A stretch of DNA of 56,524 nt from Rhodospirillales bacterium (GTDB taxonomy: Bacteria; Pseudomonadota; Alphaproteobacteria; Rhodospirillales; Magnetovibrionaceae), in contig JANLGW010000048.1 in the NCBI GenBank assembly GCA_024653965.1, positions 1 through 56,524 of the forward strand, in the 5' to 3' direction. A model generated the notes under the pieces. That model was not told the origin of the DNA. It ran no database searches and saw nothing but the letters and a program-made list of their open reading frames with translations. The position numbers were made by a program, and so were the translations under genes. Positions 37,423 to 45,033 of this stretch are shown here, piece after piece (position 1 is the first letter of the stretch; each line of letters opens with the position of its first letter).

Positions 37423-38241
37423 CTAGAGCGTAATTTCCATTCCTTCTTTTGCCGCAAATGCCCCCGGCCACGCGGCGGTTGCTTCCGCGACTAGGGCGCG
37501 TACCGTATCGTCATTATAATCCGGGGAATAATGAAACATCGCCATGCGTTTGGCGTTGGCCATTTTGCACAGCTTGACCCCTTCATTCCAAGTGGAGTGT
37601 CCCCAGCCGGCCTTGGACGGCAGTTCGGCTTCGCTATAGGTCGTGTCGTAAATCACGAGGTCTGCGTCCCGCATATGTTCGACCAAACCCATATTGGGCG
37701 CGCCGGGGGTGTGTTCGGTGTCCGTGGCGAAGACCAAGACCTTGCCCTCGGCCTCGATACGGTACGATGTACAACCCGCCGGATGGTTCAGCGCAAAGGT
37801 CTTCACCTGCACATCGCCGTCAAACAAATCAAATGCCTCGCCCACATGAAAGCCTTGGCAAATCATGGTGGAGCCTAAATGCTCGTACTGCACCGGATGC
37901 AGCTCGGCCGTCATGTGGTGGCGAATCAAATCTTCGATCGTCAACTCGCCGTAATTGAGCGCGGCTTTAATCGTGATGGTATGGCCCGGAATATAGATCG
38001 GCTTAAAATAATTCAGCCCGCCGGTGTGGTCGTTGTGAAAATGACTCATCAAAATCGTGATGTCGCGCACGCCGCGTTTAAGCAGGTCGTTGCCCAGCCA
38101 TGGCATACCCGTGCCGGCGTCTAAGATGACGGTCCGGCCCATAATTTCAAGTTCGACGCACGACGTGTTCCCGCCGAATTCCAAAAAATCAGGATAGGCG
38201 CACGAAACACTGCCGCGCACACCCCAGAATTTAATCCGCAA
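37423..38241 (-). CDS. metallo-beta-lactamase-fold hydrolase
   Basis: A 272-residue MBL-fold protein. It starts at TTG (38241) with GGGAG 6 nt upstream; the frame begins MRIKFWGVRGSVSCAYPDFL. Metal ligands include LMSHFHNDHTGG and the Asp/His sites in LVFATDTEHTPGAP and WGHSTWNEGVKL. The start MKxKFWGxRGS is typical of a group related to cyclic-nucleotide phosphodiesterases, often found near signalling genes. The substrate is unknown. Upstream the intergenic region holds a tandem repeat. Confidence 0.87.
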   Translation of the reverse strand: MRIKFWGVRGSVSCAYPDFLEFGGNTSCVELEIMGRTVILDAGTGMPWLGNDLLKRGVRDITILMSHFHNDHTGGLNYFKPIYIPGHTITIKAALNYGELTIEDLIRHHMTAELHPVQYEHLGSTMICQGFHVGEAFDLFDGDVQVKTFALNHPAGCTSYRIEAEGKVLVFATDTEHTPGAPNMGLVEHMRDADLVIYDTTYSEAELPSKAGWGHSTWNEGVKLCKMANAKRMAMFHYSPDYNDDTVRALVAEATAAWPGAFAAKEGMEITL

Positions 38242-38371
38242 ACCGATCTCCCATCGTAGTGGTTGGCGCCCACCCGATTCCTTAGACCTTACGCGTGCCG
38301 CTCGCCAACCTCAAGCCACACAAAAGAGATTATCTGATACGCTCAAGGCCTTAAGCTAAGTGTTGCCCTAG

Positions 38372-38629
38372 TGTGATGGTTTCAAAATACGCTGCACTAT
38401 GCGCGGCGTATTTTGAAAGCTGAATCACCCTAGATTCAATGTGTTAGTGGCCTGCTTATCCCAGAAATACAAGACGCGTATTTCTGGGGCAGGGCACTCG
38501 TGTGATGGTTTCAAAATACGCTGCACTATGCGCGGCGTATTTTGAAAGCTGAATCACCCTAGATTCAATATGTAAGTGGCCTGCTTATCCCAAAAATACA
38601 AGACGCGTATTTCTGGGGCAGGACACTCG
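38372..38629. repeat. tandem 129-bp repeat, two copies, with hairpins
   Basis: Copy 1 is 38372-38500 and copy 2 is 38501-38629; the period is 129 bp, and they differ at only a few positions (for example ATGTGTTAG versus ATATGTAAG). Each unit carries two inverted repeats, TTTCAAAATACGC with GCGTATTTTGAAA and AGAAATAC with GTATTTCT. It is in the 440-nt gap between the hydrolase and HAD genes; the rest of that gap is featureless. Function unknown: a transcript-end structure, a regulatory RNA or a repeat expansion. Confidence 0.9.
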
Positions 38630-38681
38630 AGTGAGAACGCAGGGGCGATCATCATACATATGATGCAATACACATGACCAA

Positions 38682-39398
38682 TCACAGCACCGTTAACGCA
38701 GCTTTGGCATGCAATGTTTTGAGTTTATCCACCGTCACGCCCTGATAACTTTGCCATACCGCTAAAGCGCCGGTGAAGTCCTGGCCTTCGGTGTAATCGT
38801 TGCTCACGATCAGGCACGGCACACCCGCACGCTGACAGGCGACCAAGCCGTTACGGCTGTCTTCCAGCGCCAAGGTATCACCCGCCGCCAATCCCAATTC
38901 GGCCAACACCCAATGGTAAACGTCGGGCTGCGGTTTTAAGACCGGCACCTTTCCTCCGTCGCCGATGCACGCAAACCACTGGATGGAGTCCGCGCCCAAA
39001 TTCGCTTCCAACAGTGCCGTGACGTTCACCGGCGTGGTGGTGGTGGCGATGGCGAGGGTCATTTTTTTTGCCCGCGCCTCAAGGATTAAATCTTCGATGC
39101 CGGGGCGCAACGGCACTTGGCCGTTGTTTAACCGCTCGACAAAAAATGCGGTTTTCGACCGATGCAGGTCGGCAATCCGCGCATCGATGTCGTCATGGGC
39201 CAAAAAAGCGGGCAAATGGGTCTCTAAATAAAAACGGATGCGCTGTTTTCCGCCCGTTACGCTCAGCAGCTTCTTATACAGGGGGCGATCCCAGCGCCAA
39301 CCCAACCCGGCTTTTACGAATGCGTCGTTAAAGGCTTTCCGGTGTGCGTCTTCGGTATCGGCCAAAGTTCCATCAACATCAAAAATTATCGCCTTCAT
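38682..39398 (-). CDS. HAD-superfamily phosphatase (CbbY/phosphoglycolate phosphatase-like)
   Basis: A 238-residue haloacid-dehalogenase-fold phosphatase. The start is ATG at 39398, with AAGGG about 6 nt upstream, placing motif I FDVDGTLADTEDAHRKAF (DxDGT) at the N-terminus. Motif II is LAIATTTTPVNVTALLE, and the C-terminal LALEDSRNGLVACQRAG carries the acidic motif. The helical cap domain fits CbbY-like sugar-phosphate or phosphoglycolate phosphatases. The substrate cannot be predicted. It is divergent from the coiled-coil gene. Confidence 0.9.
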   Translation of the reverse strand: MKAIIFDVDGTLADTEDAHRKAFNDAFVKAGLGWRWDRPLYKKLLSVTGGKQRIRFYLETHLPAFLAHDDIDARIADLHRSKTAFFVERLNNGQVPLRPGIEDLILEARAKKMTLAIATTTTPVNVTALLEANLGADSIQWFACIGDGGKVPVLKPQPDVYHWVLAELGLAAGDTLALEDSRNGLVACQRAGVPCLIVSNDYTEGQDFTGALAVWQSYQGVTVDKLKTLHAKAALTVL

Positions 39399-39530
39399 AT
39401 TGATCCCTTTAACAATTCGTCTACACTCACGAATGACCGCCGCGCAAATGTGGGTTTTACAACGCGGACATGCAATAGCCTTTATACCGAATACACCAAG
39501 GATGGCCTCTAGCCTGGAGCAACTCGCCGC

Positions 39531-40010
39531 ATGACGCACCTATTGCATGAGGTCAAAGAAGAGCTCGATTGGACCACGCGCGAATTGATCGACGCGGAAA
39601 CCCAATTGGAAGCGCTTCAGCGCCAATTTCAGGAAAAAGTCGCCACCATCGACGATCCGCAAGAACGCGACGCGTTTATCGCCCAAATCGAAGCACAAAA
39701 ACGCGCCCTTAAGATTAATGACCTTTATACCATCCTGTCCCGCGCGGCGCTGCGTTATAGCCTGCTCACGCGAGTGTTTGAAATCGGCGCGCTGCACAGC
39801 GATATCGACGACATCGTCACCGCCCTGACCGACGGGCAGCTGTTTCGCTTGAACGAAGCCAATGTCGAAACGGACCAAACCATCTTGGAAGTCGCCGAAG
39901 CCCTGCAAACCTACTTCAATGGCCACTTCGACGAAGCCGCCGACACCCAATTGCGCGAAGCCTGGATGCGCATCGAAGACACCCTGCGCACGCTTAAACG
40001 CAATATCTAG
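39531..40010 (+). CDS. hypothetical coiled-coil protein
   Basis: A 159-residue, acidic, largely helical protein with a coiled-coil N-terminus (LDWTTRELIDAETQLEALQRQFQE). No domain is recognised. It starts with ATG and has a GGAG about 12 nt upstream, which is a somewhat long gap. The stop codon TAG overlaps the start of a palindromic repeat (40007-40074). It is divergent from the HAD gene and convergent with yjbQ. Function unknown. Confidence 0.7.
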   Translation: MTHLLHEVKEELDWTTRELIDAETQLEALQRQFQEKVATIDDPQERDAFIAQIEAQKRALKINDLYTILSRAALRYSLLTRVFEIGALHSDIDDIVTALTDGQLFRLNEANVETDQTILEVAEALQTYFNGHFDEAADTQLREAWMRIEDTLRTLKRNI

Positions 40011-40074
40011 GGTCGGATCGCTTTAGGTGAAATCGCTTATGCGATCCCAGCTAAGGCGTGAATCCGCCCCGACC
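40007..40074. repeat. palindromic dispersed repeat, copy 3
   Basis: Begins CTAGGGTCGGATCGCTTTAG, the same 20 bases as copy 2 at 24963. CGCTTTAGGTGAAATCGC pairs with GCGATCCCAGCTAAGGCG, and the outer arms GGTCGGAT and AATCCGCCCCGACC also pair in part. The stop codon of the preceding gene lies inside its first bases, as with copy 1, which begins at a stop. It fits a transcript-end or REP-like role. Confidence 0.75.
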
Positions 40075-40117
40075 AATATGTTTTTCCGGCCCACGGCCCG
40101 GCGCCCGTTTTACGCCC

Positions 40118-40537
40118 TCACTCCCCTAAAATGTGCAGCACGACCTCCCGCTCAAGCCCGCGCGCACGGTGTTCAAACAGGTAAATGCCCTGCCACGTGC
40201 CCAAAACAGCACGTCCGCCCTCGACGGGTACGCTCAACGATACCGGGGTAAGCGCGGATTTGATGTGCGCGGGCATATCGTCCGCCCCTTCGTTGTGATG
40301 GCGATAGCGGAGCGGGTTTTCGGGGACCAATGTGCAAAAAAAATCGTTCAAATCCAGCACCACATCCGCATCGGCGTTCTCCTGAATCATCAGGCTGGCC
40401 GAAGTATGGCGGCAAAACACCGTCAACAAGCCCGTCTCGATCCCCGTTTCACGGATCCAGGCCTGCACCGGAGCCGTAAATTCATATAAGCCCTGTTTAT
40501 TGGTCTTAATTTTTATGCAGGTTGTGTTCTGCCGCAT
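40118..40537 (-). CDS. yjbQ: YjbQ-family protein (UPF0047; secondary thiamine-phosphate synthase-like)
   Basis: A 139-residue protein of the YjbQ/UPF0047 family. The signature CRHTSASLMIQENADADVVLDL is present, along with a His-rich YRHHNEGADDMPAHIKSALT region and QGIYLFEHR. Weak thiamine-phosphate synthase activity has been reported for a homologue, but the true role is uncertain. The gene lies 43 nt after repeat copy 3 and is followed by no clear terminator. An inverted repeat just upstream may be an operator. Confidence 0.9.
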   Translation of the reverse strand: MRQNTTCIKIKTNKQGLYEFTAPVQAWIRETGIETGLLTVFCRHTSASLMIQENADADVVLDLNDFFCTLVPENPLRYRHHNEGADDMPAHIKSALTPVSLSVPVEGGRAVLGTWQGIYLFEHRARGLEREVVLHILGE

Positions 40538-40548
40538 CGCATCTCTCG

Positions 40549-40568
40549 ATTTTGACCATTATCAAAAT
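40549..40568. promoter_or_regulatory. perfect 20-bp inverted repeat upstream of yjbQ
   Basis: ATTTTGA, 6 nt, TCAAAAT is a perfect two-fold site 12 nt before the yjbQ ATG, a common place for a repressor operator. Its binding protein is unknown. Confidence 0.35.
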
Positions 40569-40962
40569 TAACGTTTATGGATATTGCCTAATTTTGTTGC
40601 GGGCGATCTGATTTTTACGGAGCCCGGCTTCTTTGCCCCCGCTCCCATCGCTCAAACCCCGCACAAATTGCCTTAAGCATTAATTTTTTGGCCTAATGAT
40701 TAATCAGTATTTTTTAAGATAAATAGAAAATGCTCAATTTTATAAGTTTTTACCGATTGGCGATGTGCTGCCGTCAAAACTGCTCAACAATTCATCGCGT
40801 CAGGTTGTGGTGCGCGCCCCAATTTGTCGCCGCACCCCTTTGCTGAACTTCAATTGCATGTTTGTTGGGCAATCATTTTTCATAAGATGTAAAAAATGAT
40901 GTTAATTTGTTATGGGCAAAAATTAGCATTACAGATTTAGCTCAAAAATGACGCAAAACTCC
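40569..40962. other. AT-rich gene-free region
   Basis: 394 nt with no credible gene. It is clearly lower in GC than its neighbours (long A and T tracts at 40680-40750 and 40880-40920). ATCATTTTT and AAAAATGAT form a 9-bp hairpin at 40872-40900, downstream of the YgjP-like gene on the minus strand; the T-content suits a weak terminator. Nothing else was recognised. Confidence 0.45.
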
Positions 40963-41712
40963 CTATCCGTAGCGGTGCAGGGCTTTACCGTGGACGTTTA
41001 GCCATGTTTTAGCGTCATCCATGCGTTCGGTGAGGCTGCCAGCCAACGCCCAAAAGGCCGGGCCGTGATTGCGGTAGGCTAAGTGCGCGACCTCATGGGC
41101 GACCACATAATCCAAAACGTATTCGGGGGCCAAAATCAGCCGCCAGCTGAAATTCAACTGCCCATCCACCGCGCACGACCCCCAGCGCGAACGGGTGTCG
41201 CGTACCGTCACGCGCCCCGCCCGCAAGGGTGTACAGCCCGCGCGGGGCGGCCCGTATTCGGCGTTTAATCGCTCCGGATCGCCCAAAATTTCCGTCTTTT
41301 GCTGAACACGCAGGCTGATTTCCGCCTTGGCCTGGGCCTTCAGCCAATCGGTCAAACGCCGCGCCAAATGCTCGATGCGCCCGGAAACGACGATCATTTC
41401 CGCTTCGCGCCGGATGCCCCGCGCGCCCGGCTGATGGCGCACCGTGTGTTCCGTGCCCAAATACGGGATTTTCTGGCCATCGACAAACGGCGCCGGGGTG
41501 GGTTGGCGTTTCAATTGCGCCGCGATCCAACCCGCCCGGCGCTGAGCCATATCCACCGCGTCGCGAATGGGCGTGCGGGGCGGTATCGTCACCACCGCGC
41601 CGCCGCTGGTTTCGTCGATGCGCAAGATCAACTGGCGGGCCCGGGCGTTGCGGCGCACGCGCAACGGCACGGCGCATCCGTCGATATCAATGGTGTGGTG
41701 CGAATCGGCCAT
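40963..41712 (-). CDS. YgjP-type M48-like metallopeptidase
   Basis: A 249-residue protein of the YgjP/DUF45 group, related to SprT zinc proteases. The zinc motif is VVAHEVAHLAYRNHGPAFW (HExxH plus a third His). The N-terminal part is a beta-rich domain (IDIDGCAVPLRVRRNARARQL), and VRDTRSRWGSCAVDGQLNFSW is the family's most conserved stretch. The role is unknown; no neighbour points to one. A hairpin lies just before its start. Confidence 0.9.
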   Translation of the reverse strand: MADSHHTIDIDGCAVPLRVRRNARARQLILRIDETSGGAVVTIPPRTPIRDAVDMAQRRAGWIAAQLKRQPTPAPFVDGQKIPYLGTEHTVRHQPGARGIRREAEMIVVSGRIEHLARRLTDWLKAQAKAEISLRVQQKTEILGDPERLNAEYGPPRAGCTPLRAGRVTVRDTRSRWGSCAVDGQLNFSWRLILAPEYVLDYVVAHEVAHLAYRNHGPAFWALAGSLTERMDDAKTWLNVHGKALHRYG

Positions 41713-41731
41713 AAGTACATTATCGCATAAA

Positions 41732-41760
41732 GGCGCTTAAGCGGTTGACCCTTAAGCGCC
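41732..41760 (-). terminator. palindromic hairpin between YcgN and YgjP genes
   Basis: GGCGCTTAAG, a 9-nt loop and CTTAAGCGCC are a perfect 10-bp inverted repeat. On the minus strand it is followed by TTTATG, so a short T-run. It is downstream of the ycgN operon on the minus strand and 20 nt upstream of the ygjP-like ATG. The 41761-41981 gap holds no other feature. Confidence 0.5.
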
Positions 41761-41981
41761 AAAATCGGCCCGCCGACCCCAAACAAACCGAGGGGCGGAG
41801 CGCCTACGGGACCCGACGCAAGGCATTCGATGGGTCATTTTGGATGATTGAGGGCCTATTTTAACGAATTACACCCCATTTGCCGCAATTTCAGCCGCTA
41901 TTTAGGCGATTTTATTGAATTTATAGGGGGTTTGGTGGCGATATCGATGATTTTCAAGCCGATTTAGGCCATCAAACGACC

Positions 41982-42410
41982 CTAGCGCGGCCAGTCGACG
42001 ATATGATCTTCCAATTCACCCGCTTCATGGTGTGCCAGGCAGCGCCCACGAACCGCGATACCGGCGCTGAACACCGTATCGCGGGTGCCCGAAACCAACG
42101 GATGCCAAACGGGCAAATCCTTGCCTTCGGCCAGCAAACGGTACGCGCATGTGCTCGGCATCCACTTTAATTCATGGATGTTTTGAGGATCCAACGGCAC
42201 ACAATCGGGCATATAACGAAAACGTTCGGCATAATTCGAGCAGCCACAGGTTTCCTGGTCCAAAAGGTTGCAAGCGACATTGGTATAGCTGATTTCGCCG
42301 GTATCCATGTCTTCGAGCTTTTCCAGGCAACAGCGGCCGCAGCCGTCGCACAGGCTTTCCCATTCGGCTTTGCTCAGGTCTTGCAGGGATTTTTCACGCC
42401 AGAACGTCAT
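41982..42410 (-). CDS. YcgN-family cysteine-cluster protein (UPF0260)
   Basis: A 142-residue protein of the YcgN (UPF0260) group with a cysteine cluster: WESLCDGCGRCCLEKLED, NVACNLLDQETCGCSNY, and later MPDCVPL and STCAYRL. The cysteine pattern suggests a Zn or Fe-S site; the biochemical role is unknown. It is 30 nt downstream of cobB on the same strand and probably belongs to the SCO-cobB transcript, though no functional link to cobalamin is known. Confidence 0.9.
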   Translation of the reverse strand: MTFWREKSLQDLSKAEWESLCDGCGRCCLEKLEDMDTGEISYTNVACNLLDQETCGCSNYAERFRYMPDCVPLDPQNIHELKWMPSTCAYRLLAEGKDLPVWHPLVSGTRDTVFSAGIAVRGRCLAHHEAGELEDHIVDWPR

Positions 42411-42440
42411 ATTTTGACCTTTAACACGCCCAATGGGCTT

Positions 42441-43769
42441 TTAGGCTTTTGCATCGCGATCGATGAGGTGCACAAACGAACCGAATACGTTGCCCGCCAC
42501 CTGACCCATGGGGCCGATTTTTTGCCCGTCGGCGTCGGTCGCTTCAAACAAATGGGGGCCGGGGCCTTCGCTGGTGACGGTGGCATAGTGAAACTCGTGG
42601 CCTTTGAACCTGGCTTGTGTGCGCCCCAAAGGCGTTTCGGCGATCGATACCAAACGGCGATAGCCCAGCTGCAACTTGCGCACCGCAAACGACGTGCCCA
42701 ACGGCAACAGGCCTGCCATAGCGTGGGTGGTGCCGTCGGCGTCCTGCATGCCGCGCCCCAGCACCATATAGCCCCCGCACTCGCCATATACAACCTTGCC
42801 CGCCTTGGCAAAAGCGCGCAATCCGCTCATAAAACGATCCGCGCTGGCCAGCCGATAAGCATGCAATTCCGGATAACCGCCGGGCAAAAACACCGCGTCG
42901 GCGTTTTGATCCGGCGTTTCATCGTCGAGCGGCGAAAAGAAACTCAGCTCAATGCCCTGATTGCGCCAACCGTCCAAGACCAAGGGATACGCAAAGGCAA
43001 ACGCTTCGTCCCGCGCCACCGCGATGCGCTGGCCCAAGGGTTGAAGCGGGCGGGCCGCGCCGCTGGCGGCCCACGGCGTCGCGATCGCTTTAAGGGTGGC
43101 CAAATCCACATGCTGGGCTACGATATGGCCCGCACGTTCGATCAACTCTTGCAAATCGGGGTGTTCGGCGGCCTGCACCAGCCCTAAATGGCGCGACGGC
43201 AGCTCCATGCCGCCTTCCCACGGAATCATGCCCAAGACCGGCACCTGTGGCAAAACACGCTCCATCGCTTGACGGATCACCCGTTGATGTTTTTCACTGC
43301 CCACCCGGTTGAAGATCACCCCGGCAATGGAAACATCGGCGTCAAAGGCGCTAAAACCCAGCACGCTGGCCGCCGCCGACGCCCCTTGAGCCCGTGCATC
43401 GACCACCAAAATAACGGGCCAACCGGTGATTTTAGCGATTTCGGCGGTCGAGCCGGCGTCCGCCGTGGCCCCGTCGAACAGGCCCATGACCCCTTCGACA
43501 ACCACCATATCTGCGCCCGCAGCCCCCCCGGCCACCGCGCCCGCCAGCGTTTCGCCGCGCATCGCCCACGGATCCACATTGTAACAAGGTTTGCCCGTAG
43601 CCTGGGCATGGAACACCGGATCGATATAATCCGGCCCCGCCTTCAAGGATGCCACGTTGACGCCGTCACGACGCAACGCCGCCAGCAATCCCAGCGTCAC
43701 CACCGTCTTGCCGCTGCCCGAAGAGGGTGCCGCGATGATCAAGCCCGCATGGCGCAACGAACCGCTCAT
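42441..43769 (-). CDS. cobB: cobyrinate a,c-diamide synthase (CobB/CbiA)
   Basis: A 442-residue two-domain enzyme amidating cobyrinate or hydrogenobyrinate at the a and c side chains, using glutamine and ATP. The N-terminal ATP-binding domain has GLIIAAPSSGSGKTVVTLGL (P-loop) and SLKAGPDYIDPVFH; the C-terminal glutaminase-type domain has VVYGECGGYMVLG (catalytic Cys) and late GHEFHYATV. AAGGATTGTTG precedes ATG at 43769; the TTG six bases upstream is ignored. The SCO gene is 9 nt upstream. Confidence 0.95.
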   Translation of the reverse strand: MSGSLRHAGLIIAAPSSGSGKTVVTLGLLAALRRDGVNVASLKAGPDYIDPVFHAQATGKPCYNVDPWAMRGETLAGAVAGGAAGADMVVVEGVMGLFDGATADAGSTAEIAKITGWPVILVVDARAQGASAAASVLGFSAFDADVSIAGVIFNRVGSEKHQRVIRQAMERVLPQVPVLGMIPWEGGMELPSRHLGLVQAAEHPDLQELIERAGHIVAQHVDLATLKAIATPWAASGAARPLQPLGQRIAVARDEAFAFAYPLVLDGWRNQGIELSFFSPLDDETPDQNADAVFLPGGYPELHAYRLASADRFMSGLRAFAKAGKVVYGECGGYMVLGRGMQDADGTTHAMAGLLPLGTSFAVRKLQLGYRRLVSIAETPLGRTQARFKGHEFHYATVTSEGPGPHLFEATDADGQKIGPMGQVAGNVFGSFVHLIDRDAKA

Positions 43770-43778
43770 CAACAATCC

Positions 43779-44381
43779 TTAGAGAAGTTCTTTTAGCCGC
43801 GCGGCCATTTTCGCCGCTTCGGTGCCATGGTTAAAGTGCGTCACATAAAGGCCGTCCGGCCCCATCAAATAGGTGATCGAGCTGTGATCCATGGTGTAAT
43901 TGCCGTCGGGAGCATCGGCATTGACCTTGGCATAAAAGGCCTTATAGGCCCGCGCGGCGGCCTTTACCTCATCCTCTGAGCCGGTAAGGCCCACCATGGT
44001 CGAGTGAAAATGCGGCACATAAGACGCCATCACCTCCGGCGTATCGCGTTCGGGATCGACCGTCACGAAAATCGGCACCACCTTGGCCAATTGCTCGGGG
44101 CTCAATTGATCCAGCGCCTCGGCGACAACAGAAAGCGACGTCGGACACACATCCGGGCAATAGGTATACCCGAAATACATCAGCATATATTTGCCGGCGA
44201 AATCCTTTTCGGTGACCCGCTTGCCGGTGTGATCGGTCAAGGTGAACGGCCCGCCGACCTGCACCCGCGCGGCCTGCGATTGTCCGCCATCACTGCCCCC
44301 CGGCATCATCATATAACGCCCCGCGGTGGCGGCGGCGACGACAACAACGGCGGCGATAACGATAAAGACGATGCGCGACAT
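43779..44381 (-). CDS. SCO1/SenC family copper chaperone
   Basis: A 200-residue membrane-anchored thioredoxin-fold protein. An N-terminal helix at about 4-20 is followed by a periplasmic domain with the copper motif YTYCPDVCP (Cys75 and Cys79) and a later His in YTMDHSSITYL. SCO proteins deliver copper to the CuA site of cytochrome oxidase or protect against oxidative stress. No oxidase genes are nearby. It lies 9 nt upstream of cobB, an unexplained pairing. Confidence 0.92.
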   Translation of the reverse strand: MSRIVFIVIAAVVVVAAATAGRYMMMPGGSDGGQSQAARVQVGGPFTLTDHTGKRVTEKDFAGKYMLMYFGYTYCPDVCPTSLSVVAEALDQLSPEQLAKVVPIFVTVDPERDTPEVMASYVPHFHSTMVGLTGSEDEVKAAARAYKAFYAKVNADAPDGNYTMDHSSITYLMGPDGLYVTHFNHGTEAAKMAARLKELL

Positions 44382-44580
44382 AGGGTTTCCTTACGCTCAG
44401 CTCAAAAACGGGCAACTCAAAAACGGCGAGCTAGACAATAAGGCCCCCCAATCGCCTGGGCAAGGGCGGCAAAGGCATGAGAGCCGGATTTTTGTTCAAG
44501 GGCGCTTTTATTCTTAACTAGACCCGAGCTTATAAGCTGTATTAAGTGTGATCCAAAGTTAACACACCAAACGACTGTGG

Positions 44581-45033
44581 ATGAAAGTTCCCCCCATGAA
44601 CACCCCCGCCGCACCCCTGCCGCCCGCCGTTTCCCAGCGCAAACTCTGCCGTCTGGTCAAAACCACGCCGATTCTGCCGGGCCTTGTTTTTGCGGCGATC
44701 ATGGCCGGCATCGCCTATGTCACGCGCTATCAGTTCGTGGAGCCTGAAGCCTTGGGCGAACTGTGCCAGGCCGACGACGCGCCGCTGTGGTGTCTGGCGC
44801 GCACCGGACTGGTGGTGGGCACCCAATGGGGCGTATTCGGCGGGCTGGCGATGGCCCTAGCAGGATTGTCGTTCGTCGTTTCACTGCGCTGGGCGCGTTA
44901 TGCCGCCTGGGCCGCCATGGTGGTGGGTGGTGCGGGATTGTATCTCTACAACACCAACTTCGCCGCCATCGCGCTGGTCTTCGCCTTAGTGCGTCTGGCG
45001 CGGTTGGGCGTGCAGCCCGCCCAACAGCCGTGA
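44581..45033 (+). CDS. small membrane protein, hypothetical
   Basis: A 150-residue protein with a proline-rich N-terminus (MNTPAAPLPPAVSQRK) and about four membrane helices (LPGLVFAAIMAGIAYV, WGVFGGLAMALAGLSFV, RYAAWAAMVVGGAGLYL, FAAIALVFALVRLARL). No family is recognised. The start is either ATG at 44581 or ATG at 44596. The end overlaps the convergent GH17-like gene by 48 nt. Function unknown; divergent from SCO. Confidence 0.7.
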   Translation: MKVPPMNTPAAPLPPAVSQRKLCRLVKTTPILPGLVFAAIMAGIAYVTRYQFVEPEALGELCQADDAPLWCLARTGLVVGTQWGVFGGLAMALAGLSFVVSLRWARYAAWAAMVVGGAGLYLYNTNFAAIALVFALVRLARLGVQPAQQP

